Source of the DNA: CG2-30-36-16 sp964372115
GTDB lineage: Bacteria > Bacteroidota > Ignavibacteria > Ignavibacteriales > Ignavibacteriaceae
Direction of reading: 5' to 3'
DNA length: 64,000 bases
Assembly: GCA_964372115.1 (NCBI GenBank)
Contig: CAYJPN010000010.1
Span: 1-64,000 of the forward strand
The stretch's first letter is position 1; every line of letters begins with the position of its first letter. A program made the translations under genes and the position numbers. A model generated the notes under the pieces. That model saw nothing but the letters and a program-made list of their open reading frames with translations, did not search any database and was not told where the DNA came from. This document shows positions 1 to 8,358 of this stretch, one piece after another.

Positions 1-11
1 CCTTTTTCTCC

Positions 12-28
12 CTAATGACCGTCATTAG
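12..28. promoter_or_regulatory. Perfect 8-bp inverted repeat, operator-like
   Basis: CTAATGAC-C-GTCATTAG is a perfect palindrome with a one-base centre. The TGAC/GTCA core resembles binding sites of dimeric regulators such as the CRP/FNR type, but that is only a resemblance. It lies about 100 bp beyond the stop of the globin-like gene, so if it is an operator its target is probably left of the window. No adjacent U-tract supports a terminator. Confidence 0.3.
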
Positions 29-131
29 AATTTTATTCCTAACGGAGAATCTGGGTTTATCTTAAAGGGGTCGCGGTTCCCTTTGAAGTAAGCCGGAGAT
101 TTGGTTCTAAAATTCGGACGCAAATTAAAAT

Positions 132-554
132 TTAACTCAACTCATTTTCCTCCATTTGTATTTTAATTTCCTCTATAATCGAAAGATAAATTGAAATCCA
201 TGCCTTTCTTGCTTCATAATCGAAATTGGTTCCAAGGGTTTTTGTTAAAGACCACAACATTGCTTTCCCGGCACTCATATAAATTGTTCCGTTTAACTTC
301 AGGGTATTTAAGTTTGTGATAATTAAATTAAGCAGGGGCGTTAATTGTTTCTTGTCTCCAAGATTAGAAATAATTTCATAACAAGCCGAAAAATATTTTC
401 CTGAATTATTTGTATCGTAATTTATTTGTTTCTCAAGTCCCGGTTCCAACTCGAATAATTTTTCAAAAAACAAATTCGTCAGTATATTGGCTCTTGAAAT
501 AATTTTATTAAATAATAATTGCACTTGCCAGATATTTCCTTTTTCTATCAGCAT
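132..554 (-). CDS. Globin-fold protein without histidine
   Basis: A 140-residue protein. The start at 554 is chosen because AAAGGAA lies six bases upstream; an upstream ATG at 590 has no such site. The pattern F-F-E-K-L-F-E-L-E-P near residue 30, A-G-K-A-M-L-W-S-L near 100 and E-A-R-K-A-W-I-S-I-Y-L-S-I-I near 120 follows the B/C, G and H helix pattern of bacterial single-domain globins and flavohaemoglobins. The oddity is that the protein contains no histidine at all, so the proximal haem ligand is missing; leucine sits near that position. It may be a haem-free sensor-type globin fold, as known for RsbR-like proteins, or a degenerate globin. It diverges from the sensor kinase at 801, suggesting a shared control region at 555-800. 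The family call rests on pattern only. Confidence 0.55.
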   Translation of the reverse strand: MLIEKGNIWQVQLLFNKIISRANILTNLFFEKLFELEPGLEKQINYDTNNSGKYFSACYEIISNLGDKKQLTPLLNLIITNLNTLKLNGTIYMSAGKAMLWSLTKTLGTNFDYEARKAWISIYLSIIEEIKIQMEENELS

Positions 555-800
555 CTTTGTTCCTTTAAACATTATTAAAAAAATTGACATGTTTCTGTTC
601 TTTTTTTCACTTAATCGACTAAAGAAACTATTTCGATCTGTAGGATCTTTACAAATAATTCCTCACTTTTCTATGGAAAACTATCTGACAAATCAATCTT
701 ATTTAATTCGTGTGGCATTAGTGGTTTATACTTGTCACAAACGGTATTGATATTTCTTAAAGACCCTGATAAATTTTATTTTAGATTTTCAAAAAAGTAT

Positions 801-3800
801 ATGCAAATGTCTTTATCAAAGGTCTTTTTTATTTTGTTGTTTTGGGCGGCTCTGCTTCATTCGCAAGTGCCGTTTAGTAAAATAGAAAAATTTTCTATAG
901 AGCATGGATTGTCCAGCCAAGTAACAACATGTTTCTTGCAGGACAGTGATGATTTCATGTGGATAGGAACGTTAAACGGCTTAAACCGGTACGACGGCTA
1001 TACTTTCACTGTCTATAAAAAAGATGTGGAAGACTCTCTTTCGATCTCAAACAATAATATTTCCTCGATTGTTGAGGATAAAAATGGATATCTATGGATC
1101 GGAACAACTGAAGGCGGGTTGAATAAATTCGACAAAAAAAGCAAAATATTTAAACGCTTCATGATGAAGCCTGATGACGCTAATTCATTAAACGAAAATA
1201 GGATCTATTCTCTTCTTTGTGAAGATTCCATTCTCTGGATTGGAACAAAAGCTGGCGGATTGAACAAGTTGAATATTTTAACAAATAAATTCAACTCTTT
1301 TAGAAATGATGAACAAGGGGGAGAAAAAATAGGGATTAATCAGATTAATTCGATTGTGAGATTAGATGCACAAACGCTTCTGCTCGGAACGAATGGAGGA
1401 CTAATTCTCTTTAATACAAAAAATAATTCCAAAAAGTTTTTCTATCATGATGAAAATAAGAAGAACTCACTTTTTGATAATATAGTAAGTTCAATTTATA
1501 AAGATAGTGAAGGTGAAATTTGGATAGGCACTTTCGGACACGGATTTCAAAAGTTTAACTATAAAACAAAGACATTTATAACTTACCCATTTTTCAAGAT
1601 AAGCGGAAGAGAGTTTTATGAATACACAATCAGTAAAATTGTTGGAGATAAAGAAGGATTTCTTTGGCTCGGAACGGTTGGTGGTAAAGGACTCATTCGA
1701 TTTGATCCTAAGAAAAACATTTTTTTATCAGTTCAAGATATCCCCCGAGCAATAAGCCTGATTTCTGAAGGTGATGCAAAAGCCAGGGTGATGGATCTGT
1801 TCCTCGATAAATGTGATAACTTGTGGATTGCAACATGGAACCACGGTATATTGAAAGTTGATCTGAAGAAAAAAATATTTTCACTATACTCAATAGCTGA
1901 TCAAAATTCGCGCGGGAAAAATAGTGTATGGGGAGTTACGGAAGATAAAAACTCTTCAACAAAAATTTGGGTTTGCACAAACCTTGGTCTGAAAAATTAT
2001 GATATTCATTCAAACGAAATTCTAACATATTCAACCAAAGACGGATTGAGTTCGAATAATATAAGCAATGTAGTCAGTGATGGCGCCGATGGATTATGGT
2101 TATCGACTTGGGGAGGCGGATTAAATCATTTAGACATAAAGACAAAAAAAATAACAGTATTCAAACATGATAAGACCGATCAATATTCAATTCCAAGCGA
2201 TCACATCTCTCCTTTGATAAGGTCGCATGATGGAAAACTTTGGATGGGAACCGCTGATTTTGGGGTTATTTGTTTTGATACGATAACTAAAAGGTTTCCC
2301 TCTTATAAAAATATTCCGGGAGATGACACATCATTATCAGATAATTACGTTTCCAATATTTATGAAGACAGCAAAGGGAAAATCTGGATTTGCCTATGGG
2401 GAGGCGGACTTAATTGTTTAGATCCACTTGACGGAAAAGTTATTCGTTACATGTTCGATCCTAATAATCCGAATTCAATAAGTTCTAATATGGTATTGAG
2501 TTTAATTGAGACCGGAAACGGCAAGTTTTGGGTAGGAACGGGCGAAGGATTGAACTACTTTGATCCGTCAACAAATAGATTTACCGTTTACACAGAGAAG
2601 CATGGATTGATTGATAAAAGTGTACTTGGGCTGGCGTTTGACAATGATGGATTTTTATGGTTGTCAACCAGCGGAGGTATTTCACGATTTAATACACTGA
2701 CAAAAGAATTTAAAAATTTTACCGAACATGATGGACTGCAAGGGCGTGAATTTACTGCTAATATCTATAAAAGCAAAAATGGTTTTCTCGTATTCCCAGG
2801 AATTAACGGATTTAATGTCTTATATCCGAATGAGGTAACCTATGCTTCGAACGAAAGTAAAGTTCGCTTTACATCATTCAGAAAATTCAATAAAGAAGTT
2901 AACATAGATCAAGCAATATCAAAATCCGGTGAGCTAAATTTGGATTACACCGAGAATTCCCTCTCTTTTGATTTTGCTTTGCTTGATTTCACCTATCCGT
3001 TACATTATAAATACGCTTACAGGCTCGAAGGTTCTGATAGAGATTGGATCTACCCAAAGTTCGGCAGAACCGCCAGCTATACAAATCTATCTCCGGGGAA
3101 TTATCGTCTTTTAGTTAAAGGAGCAAATTATAATGGTATTTGGTCAAAGCCTGTAATCATCACAATTATTATCAAACCTCCATTTTACAAAACATGGTGG
3201 TTTATAACTTTTAGCATTCTTCTAACAGTTTATCTTGCCTCTTATCTTTATACAAGCAGAGTTAACAAATTAAAAAAGCGACAAGCAGAACTTCTTAACT
3301 TAATTGGAGAAAAAGAGAAAATAGAAAAAGAGCTGCGCCAGAATCAGGAGCTTTTTGAAATCATTGATAATGGTGTCAGTGATCTCATCGCAATTTTAGA
3401 TTTAAACGGCAATCGTCTCTATTCAAGCAACTCCTACGGTAAGTTGTTTGGCAACTCATTAAAACTTACCGGAACAAATTCTTTCTCAGATATTCATCCT
3501 GAAGATAGAGACAAAATTAAAAATATTTTTTTCGAAACCGTTCGATCAGGAAAGGGACAGAGAACTGAATTTAGATTTTTGCTCCCAGGTGGAGTAGTTC
3601 GTTACGTTGAGTCCCATGGAAATTTGATTCGTGATGATGAAGGAAATCCCTCTAAAGTAGTTGTGGTTTCAAGAGATATTTCAGAAAGAAAGTTTGCAGA
3701 AGATAAAATAATAGAGCTTAATAAAGATCTCGAACGAAAGATTGAACATCGAACTGCCGAGTTAATATTAATAAATGAAAATCTTCAAGGCGAAATTTTA

Positions 3801-5468
3801 GAAAGAGAAAGAAGTGAAGCAGAAGAAAAACGAAGAACTGAGATAATTATCAAGCACCGAAATGTTTTGATGGAATTGGCTCAACTTGACAAATCGGATT
3901 TTAATTTTGCGCTTAAAAATATTTTGGCACACACTGCCGGCTCTCTGAATATTGCAAGAGCCGGATTTTGGTCTTTAGAACAAGATGATTTTCTTCTTTG
4001 TAAAAAAATATTTATACATAAATTTGCCGAAATTGATGCTGCATTCGAAGGGACAAAACTACCGGCATCATTCCCGGGATTGGCTGATGATGCTGAAACA
4101 TACAAGAAGATGTTAATGCTAAATAAACCTCTTGTTTCAACCGATCTACAAATTGATTCAAAATCAAATGAATTCAGTTCTTATCTAAAAAAACAAAAAA
4201 TTATATCAATGGCGGTTGTTCCCGTTTGGTTTCAGGGAATAATAGTTGGGATAATTTGTGCTGAACATACCGGTCTGCCGAGAAAATTTTCTTTTGAAGA
4301 AGAAGATTTCTTAACCTCAATTGCTACGATGACTTCCCTTGCGTTTGAAGCTTCAAATAGAAAGCAGGCTGAATTATCGCTAAAAAATTCTGAGGAACAA
4401 TACCGCCTATTGGTTGAAAACGCAAATGAATCGATTCTGGTTGCGCAAGATGGAATGTTGAAATATGTAAATCCAAAGGCATTTGAAGTCATTGATTTTA
4501 CAGCGAGTGAACTCGCTTCCAAACCGTTCCTCGAATTTGTTTTTCCGGAAGATCGCGAATTTGTGATGAATAATTACATTAAGAGGTTGAAGGGCGAAGG
4601 GACTGATCATCCATATTCTTTTAGGATAGTTAGAAAGGATGGCAAAATTCGGATCGTTGAGATAAATGCGGTGTTAATCAATTGGAAAGGTAAAAAAGCA
4701 ACTTTAAATTTTTTAGAAGATATTACCGATAAAAGATTAGTTGAAGATGAAATGATAAAAGCCTTTGAAAAAGAAAAGGAACTGAGCGAACTTAGATCTC
4801 GATTCATCTCTATGGCTTCGCACGAGTTTAGAACTCCGCTTACAACAATTTTAACTTCCGCCGAGATTATGGACAACTTTGATTATAAGTTAAACAACGT
4901 TCAAAAGAAAACGTATTTAAGCCGCATCCAGGAAAACGTTAAGCACATGACAAAATTACTAAACGATGTTTTAATAATTGGAAAATCAAATTCGGGAAAA
5001 CTTGTTGTTAAAAAAGAAGCGATCGATCTGGGACTGATGTGCAAGGGATTAATTGAACAATTTGAAATGGCAATTCAAAAGTCAGGGTCACATCATCAAC
5101 TTGTGTTTAATAACAACATCAAACAAAATGATGCATTTCTTGATAATAAATTAATCAGACAAATTTTGGAAAATCTTTTATCAAACGCGATAAAATATTC
5201 GCCAACGGCAAGTGAAGTTATTTTTACAGTGAAGAGCGATGAAAAAGAAACCATATTTATTGTTAAAGACAGCGGAATCGGCATTTCTGAAGAAGACTTA
5301 GCGCAAATTTATGAACCGTTTCATCGCGGCAAAAATGTTGGGAATATTTCAGGTACCGGTCTCGGACTCGCAATAACCCATCGGGCTGTTGAACTCCACG
5401 GAGGCGCCATTGAAATTAAAACTGAAATTAACAAAGGCACTGAATTTAAAATTATCATACCGGCATGA
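801..5468 (+). CDS. Large propeller sensor histidine kinase (PAS-GAF-PAS)
   Basis: About 1555 residues from the ATG at 801 (807 is also possible); reading further upstream places charged residues before the signal peptide. In order: signal peptide (1-22); about 13-14 propeller blades with W-I-G-T or W-L-S-T motifs (30-690), enough for two seven-bladed propellers; a Y_Y_Y domain (740-785); one membrane helix (797-817); PAS (845-960); GAF (1010-1185); PAS (1193-1313); HisKA with the phospho-accepting H at about residue 1341 in S-H-E-F-R-T-P-L; and HATPase with N (N-L-L-S-N-A), G1 (D-S-G-I-G) and G2 (G-T-G-L-G-L) boxes ending the protein. Unlike Bacteroides hybrid regulators it has no receiver or AraC domain; the receiver is the next gene, overlapping by 4 bp. 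The periplasmic propeller presumably senses a ligand, which is unknown. Confidence 0.93.
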   Translation: MQMSLSKVFFILLFWAALLHSQVPFSKIEKFSIEHGLSSQVTTCFLQDSDDFMWIGTLNGLNRYDGYTFTVYKKDVEDSLSISNNNISSIVEDKNGYLWIGTTEGGLNKFDKKSKIFKRFMMKPDDANSLNENRIYSLLCEDSILWIGTKAGGLNKLNILTNKFNSFRNDEQGGEKIGINQINSIVRLDAQTLLLGTNGGLILFNTKNNSKKFFYHDENKKNSLFDNIVSSIYKDSEGEIWIGTFGHGFQKFNYKTKTFITYPFFKISGREFYEYTISKIVGDKEGFLWLGTVGGKGLIRFDPKKNIFLSVQDIPRAISLISEGDAKARVMDLFLDKCDNLWIATWNHGILKVDLKKKIFSLYSIADQNSRGKNSVWGVTEDKNSSTKIWVCTNLGLKNYDIHSNEILTYSTKDGLSSNNISNVVSDGADGLWLSTWGGGLNHLDIKTKKITVFKHDKTDQYSIPSDHISPLIRSHDGKLWMGTADFGVICFDTITKRFPSYKNIPGDDTSLSDNYVSNIYEDSKGKIWICLWGGGLNCLDPLDGKVIRYMFDPNNPNSISSNMVLSLIETGNGKFWVGTGEGLNYFDPSTNRFTVYTEKHGLIDKSVLGLAFDNDGFLWLSTSGGISRFNTLTKEFKNFTEHDGLQGREFTANIYKSKNGFLVFPGINGFNVLYPNEVTYASNESKVRFTSFRKFNKEVNIDQAISKSGELNLDYTENSLSFDFALLDFTYPLHYKYAYRLEGSDRDWIYPKFGRTASYTNLSPGNYRLLVKGANYNGIWSKPVIITIIIKPPFYKTWWFITFSILLTVYLASYLYTSRVNKLKKRQAELLNLIGEKEKIEKELRQNQELFEIIDNGVSDLIAILDLNGNRLYSSNSYGKLFGNSLKLTGTNSFSDIHPEDRDKIKNIFFETVRSGKGQRTEFRFLLPGGVVRYVESHGNLIRDDEGNPSKVVVVSRDISERKFAEDKIIELNKDLERKIEHRTAELILINENLQGEILERERSEAEEKRRTEIIIKHRNVLMELAQLDKSDFNFALKNILAHTAGSLNIARAGFWSLEQDDFLLCKKIFIHKFAEIDAAFEGTKLPASFPGLADDAETYKKMLMLNKPLVSTDLQIDSKSNEFSSYLKKQKIISMAVVPVWFQGIIVGIICAEHTGLPRKFSFEEEDFLTSIATMTSLAFEASNRKQAELSLKNSEEQYRLLVENANESILVAQDGMLKYVNPKAFEVIDFTASELASKPFLEFVFPEDREFVMNNYIKRLKGEGTDHPYSFRIVRKDGKIRIVEINAVLINWKGKKATLNFLEDITDKRLVEDEMIKAFEKEKELSELRSRFISMASHEFRTPLTTILTSAEIMDNFDYKLNNVQKKTYLSRIQENVKHMTKLLNDVLIIGKSNSGKLVVKKEAIDLGLMCKGLIEQFEMAIQKSGSHHQLVFNNNIKQNDAFLDNKLIRQILENLLSNAIKYSPTASEVIFTVKSDEKETIFIVKDSGIGISEEDLAQIYEPFHRGKNVGNISGTGLGLAITHRAVELHGGAIEIKTEINKGTEFKIIIPA

Positions 5469-5860
5469 GTAAAATACAACAGAAAAATATTTTGGTTATC
5501 GAAGACGATGAATCGGTACAGAATGTAGTTAAAGAACTTTTAGAACTGCTCGATTACTCGGTGCTGACGGCATCGAACGGAGAAAACGGAATTGAACAGG
5601 CACTTACAAATAAACCTGATGCAATATTATGTGATGTTATGATGCCTACGATTGATGGTTTTGAAGTTTTACAAAAGCTTAAGGCAAATGCTGCGACAAG
5701 AAAAATTCCGTTTATTTTTTTAACTGCAAAGGCAGAATCCCATTTTATTGAAAGGGGATTAAATTCGGGAGCGGTTTTTTACGTAACAAAACCATTTACC
5801 ATTACCGAATTATCAAAAACTCTTGAAGCAGCGCTTGACCATAGCTATAAAATTCTGTAA
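5465..5860 (+). CDS. CheY-like single-domain response regulator
   Basis: A 131-residue receiver domain with no output domain. The acidic pocket is E13-D14-D15, the phospho-acceptor is D57 in L-C-D-V-M-M-P, and the conserved T87 and K109 (T-K-P-F) are present, so it should be phosphorylatable. Its start codon overlaps the kinase stop (ATGA), which points to translational coupling and makes it the likely partner of that kinase. With no DNA-binding domain it must act by protein contact or pass phosphate on. It ends convergently with the gene at 5952, with 91 bp between them and no clear terminator hairpin. Confidence 0.93.
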   Translation: MSKIQQKNILVIEDDESVQNVVKELLELLDYSVLTASNGENGIEQALTNKPDAILCDVMMPTIDGFEVLQKLKANAATRKIPFIFLTAKAESHFIERGLNSGAVFYVTKPFTITELSKTLEAALDHSYKIL

Positions 5861-5951
5861 CTATCATGAAAAATCTTTTCAGAATTTGGTTGATATTTAG
5901 TGACCATTCACTGCAATGCAAAACTGTATTTTAAAAAAGCGATTCTCGGAA

Positions 5952-8228
5952 TTACTTTGTTAAAACCATTTTTCTGCTTTCAATAAAGCTTCCCGCAACA
6001 AGTCTATAAAAATAAACTCCACTTGAGATACTAATTCTTCCGGCATCAAATTCAACTTCATAAACTCCCGGCGGTTTTTCTTCGTTTACAAGTGTGGCTA
6101 TTTCGTTGCCAAGCACATCGTAAACTTTTAATGAAATATTTTGTACAGACGCACCACTGTGCGTCTCAAAGAAAGGAACGCTGTAACGAATTTTTGTTGT
6201 CGGATTAAACGGATTCGGGTAACAATTATAAAGAATAAATTCATTTGGCAATTGTCGTTCATTTTTTACATCTGTTACAATCTGATGCTTGAAAATATAC
6301 AAACCGTCGTTTCCATCGGCAAGAAGAACATGAACGGTACCGCTGATCTTGTCTTTCTCTGAAGTAAATGCTTTTACGCCTACAGCATTTCCGTTAGTTT
6401 CCTTTTGAGCTACTTCCAGAGGGTTTTCAGGATTTAGAATATCGAAAATGCGCAAACCATTATCTTCATCTGCTACATACATGTACTCTTGTAAAATCGA
6501 TACATCGACTGCTTTTCCATCTATTTCATCTACCAATTTCAAAACCGGATTGGTCGGATCGGAAATATCTATTATTCCCACACCAACTTCACCGCAGGCT
6601 ACATAAGCGTAGTCGCCGTTCAATCCAACCCGACGTGCATAGCTGCCGATAGACACGGAACCAATTTCCACGGGAGAGTTCGGATCACTTATGTCTATTA
6701 TAATCAAACCATCACCACCGCATGCTGCGTAAGCGTAATTGCCTCGTATTGTAACCGACTGGCAATATCCGATTGTATTTATAAAACCAGTCTCCACCGG
6801 ATTATTTCGATCCGAAATATCAATAATTCTTAAACCTCCAAAATCATCTGCAACGTATGCATAATCGCCTTCTACCGCCACGCCCATTGCTTTTCCCGGA
6901 GTATTATAATTAGATTCGAAAATCTCGTGAACGCCATAATTCTCGAATGAGGCTATTCTCAAACCATTATAACCATCTGCAGTAAATGATTCATATATAT
7001 CATCATTCCGCTTCCTTATCACTATGTCCAATGCATGAGGATAATAACTTCCCCATGTTTGTGTTCGATATCCCGAAGAGGCTGCCCATTGGAATCTGTA
7101 GAAGGATACTCCAGCTGATTGTTGAGCGGTTGCTATGGTTTCATCCACGACGGATACATTTCTCGAAAAACCGCAGGTTGGATAATCATCAAACGGTTGA
7201 GGCACAGGTTGGTATTCAAAGTCCAATATTTTAGCTCCTTTCTCTTCATCCGCAACAATGACAAAATTTCCTTTCTGTACAGCGGTCCTTGCATTTCCAT
7301 CAGTATTGAATTGACCAACCTGATTCGGAGAGGCAGGATTTGTAATATCAATAACTGCAATTCCGTCCATCCCTCTGCCGACGAAAGCATAATTATCACC
7401 CAAAGAAACACCTTCTAGAAAACCTCCTTGATTAAATGCCCCAACTTCGATAGGATTTGCAGGATTACTCACATCAAGTACCCTCAAGCCGCTGAACATA
7501 TCAATAACATAAGCGTGATTATTATTTACTTCGATATCCAGCGCGGGACCGGTTGTTTGGTGAGAACCAATAGGTGTGGGGATTGCGGGATTACTCACAT
7601 CAAGAATTTTTACTCCGTTTGTTTGATCGGCTATATAGACGTTGCCATTTTCGTCAACCGCAATTCCATTTACGCTCCCTCCTGTAAAGTAGCTGCCAAG
7701 TTGAGATGGGTTAGCCGGAGTGGTTATATCCCAAACCGCCATACCCGCAGGACCATCAGCAATGAATAATTTGTTTGTGTCTGCGCGTATTTGATTAGCA
7801 AAACCGGGAGTATCGAATACTGTAATAGTTTGTGGATTTAACGGGTCTGTTATGTCAATTATAGTGACACCGGCTTTACCGAGAGCTGCATAAACGTAAT
7901 TATTAATTAATTGAATATCATAAACTACACCGGGAGTAACGGTTCGTCCAAGAAAAAATGCCTGATTGGTGTCCGTATACTGAATGAAGTCGATATTACC
8001 CCCGTTTCCAACCGCTGCAATATTTGCATTAGCATCTACCGCAAAGCAGGGTCCGTCGGCAAATCTAAATTCGAGATTTAAAGTATCCCAAAGTGCAGGT
8101 CCAGAGAAAATAGTTGTTTCATGATTTACGGCTTGATCCAGTGTAACCAGAAGTTCCGCTGCGGCATGCGAATGAATGAGAGTGGTTAATAAAAGCGCGT
8201 AAAGAGAAAATATTCTAAAAGATTTCAT
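5952..8228 (-). CDS. T9SS-secreted LVIVD-repeat propeller protein
   Basis: A 758-residue protein with a good Shine-Dalgarno (AAGGAG) before the ATG. Signal peptide at 1-24. About nine repeats of the form I-x-D-I-(T/S)-x-P-x-N-P, the LVIVD pattern, run from residue 100 to 645 and probably form one or two beta-propellers. The C-terminal sorting domain (CTD) starts near residue 668 with N-C-Y-P-N-P-F-N-P and ends K-M-V-L-T-K. LVIVD proteins are usually surface proteins of unknown ligand. The CTD carries an in-frame palindrome (6148-6165) encoding T-H-S-G-A-S in the loop before L-K-V-Y-D. No Fn3-like module precedes the CTD, unlike most minus-strand neighbours. Confidence 0.9.
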   Translation of the reverse strand: MKSFRIFSLYALLLTTLIHSHAAAELLVTLDQAVNHETTIFSGPALWDTLNLEFRFADGPCFAVDANANIAAVGNGGNIDFIQYTDTNQAFFLGRTVTPGVVYDIQLINNYVYAALGKAGVTIIDITDPLNPQTITVFDTPGFANQIRADTNKLFIADGPAGMAVWDITTPANPSQLGSYFTGGSVNGIAVDENGNVYIADQTNGVKILDVSNPAIPTPIGSHQTTGPALDIEVNNNHAYVIDMFSGLRVLDVSNPANPIEVGAFNQGGFLEGVSLGDNYAFVGRGMDGIAVIDITNPASPNQVGQFNTDGNARTAVQKGNFVIVADEEKGAKILDFEYQPVPQPFDDYPTCGFSRNVSVVDETIATAQQSAGVSFYRFQWAASSGYRTQTWGSYYPHALDIVIRKRNDDIYESFTADGYNGLRIASFENYGVHEIFESNYNTPGKAMGVAVEGDYAYVADDFGGLRIIDISDRNNPVETGFINTIGYCQSVTIRGNYAYAACGGDGLIIIDISDPNSPVEIGSVSIGSYARRVGLNGDYAYVACGEVGVGIIDISDPTNPVLKLVDEIDGKAVDVSILQEYMYVADEDNGLRIFDILNPENPLEVAQKETNGNAVGVKAFTSEKDKISGTVHVLLADGNDGLYIFKHQIVTDVKNERQLPNEFILYNCYPNPFNPTTKIRYSVPFFETHSGASVQNISLKVYDVLGNEIATLVNEEKPPGVYEVEFDAGRISISSGVYFYRLVAGSFIESRKMVLTK
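6148..6165. repeat. In-frame palindrome, GACGCAC family, copy 1
   Basis: GACGCAC-cact-GTGCGTC lies inside the CTD coding region of the LVIVD protein, followed by a TGTACAAAA flank on the coding strand. The same 7-bp arms and flank recur at 34928, 55923 and 63759, always in the same loop of the sorting domain. Confidence 0.85.
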
Positions 8229-8358
8229 ATTAACTCCTTTTGATGTTATTTTAAATAAAGCCCGAAGTATTTTCCATTTTTGTTATTGAATAATTTATTT
8301 TATAAATATTTGTTTTCCGAGTGCTATGAAATTTTCAACAAATATAAAAATTTTCTAT

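Noticed and set aside
801..5468. Hybrid two-component system with fused receiver and AraC domain
   Set aside because: The protein ends at the ATPase domain; the receiver is a separate overlapping gene.
7119..7769. Several plus-strand open frames opposite the LVIVD protein
   Set aside because: They are antisense shadows of a well-supported repeat protein with no ribosome-binding sites or recognisable products.
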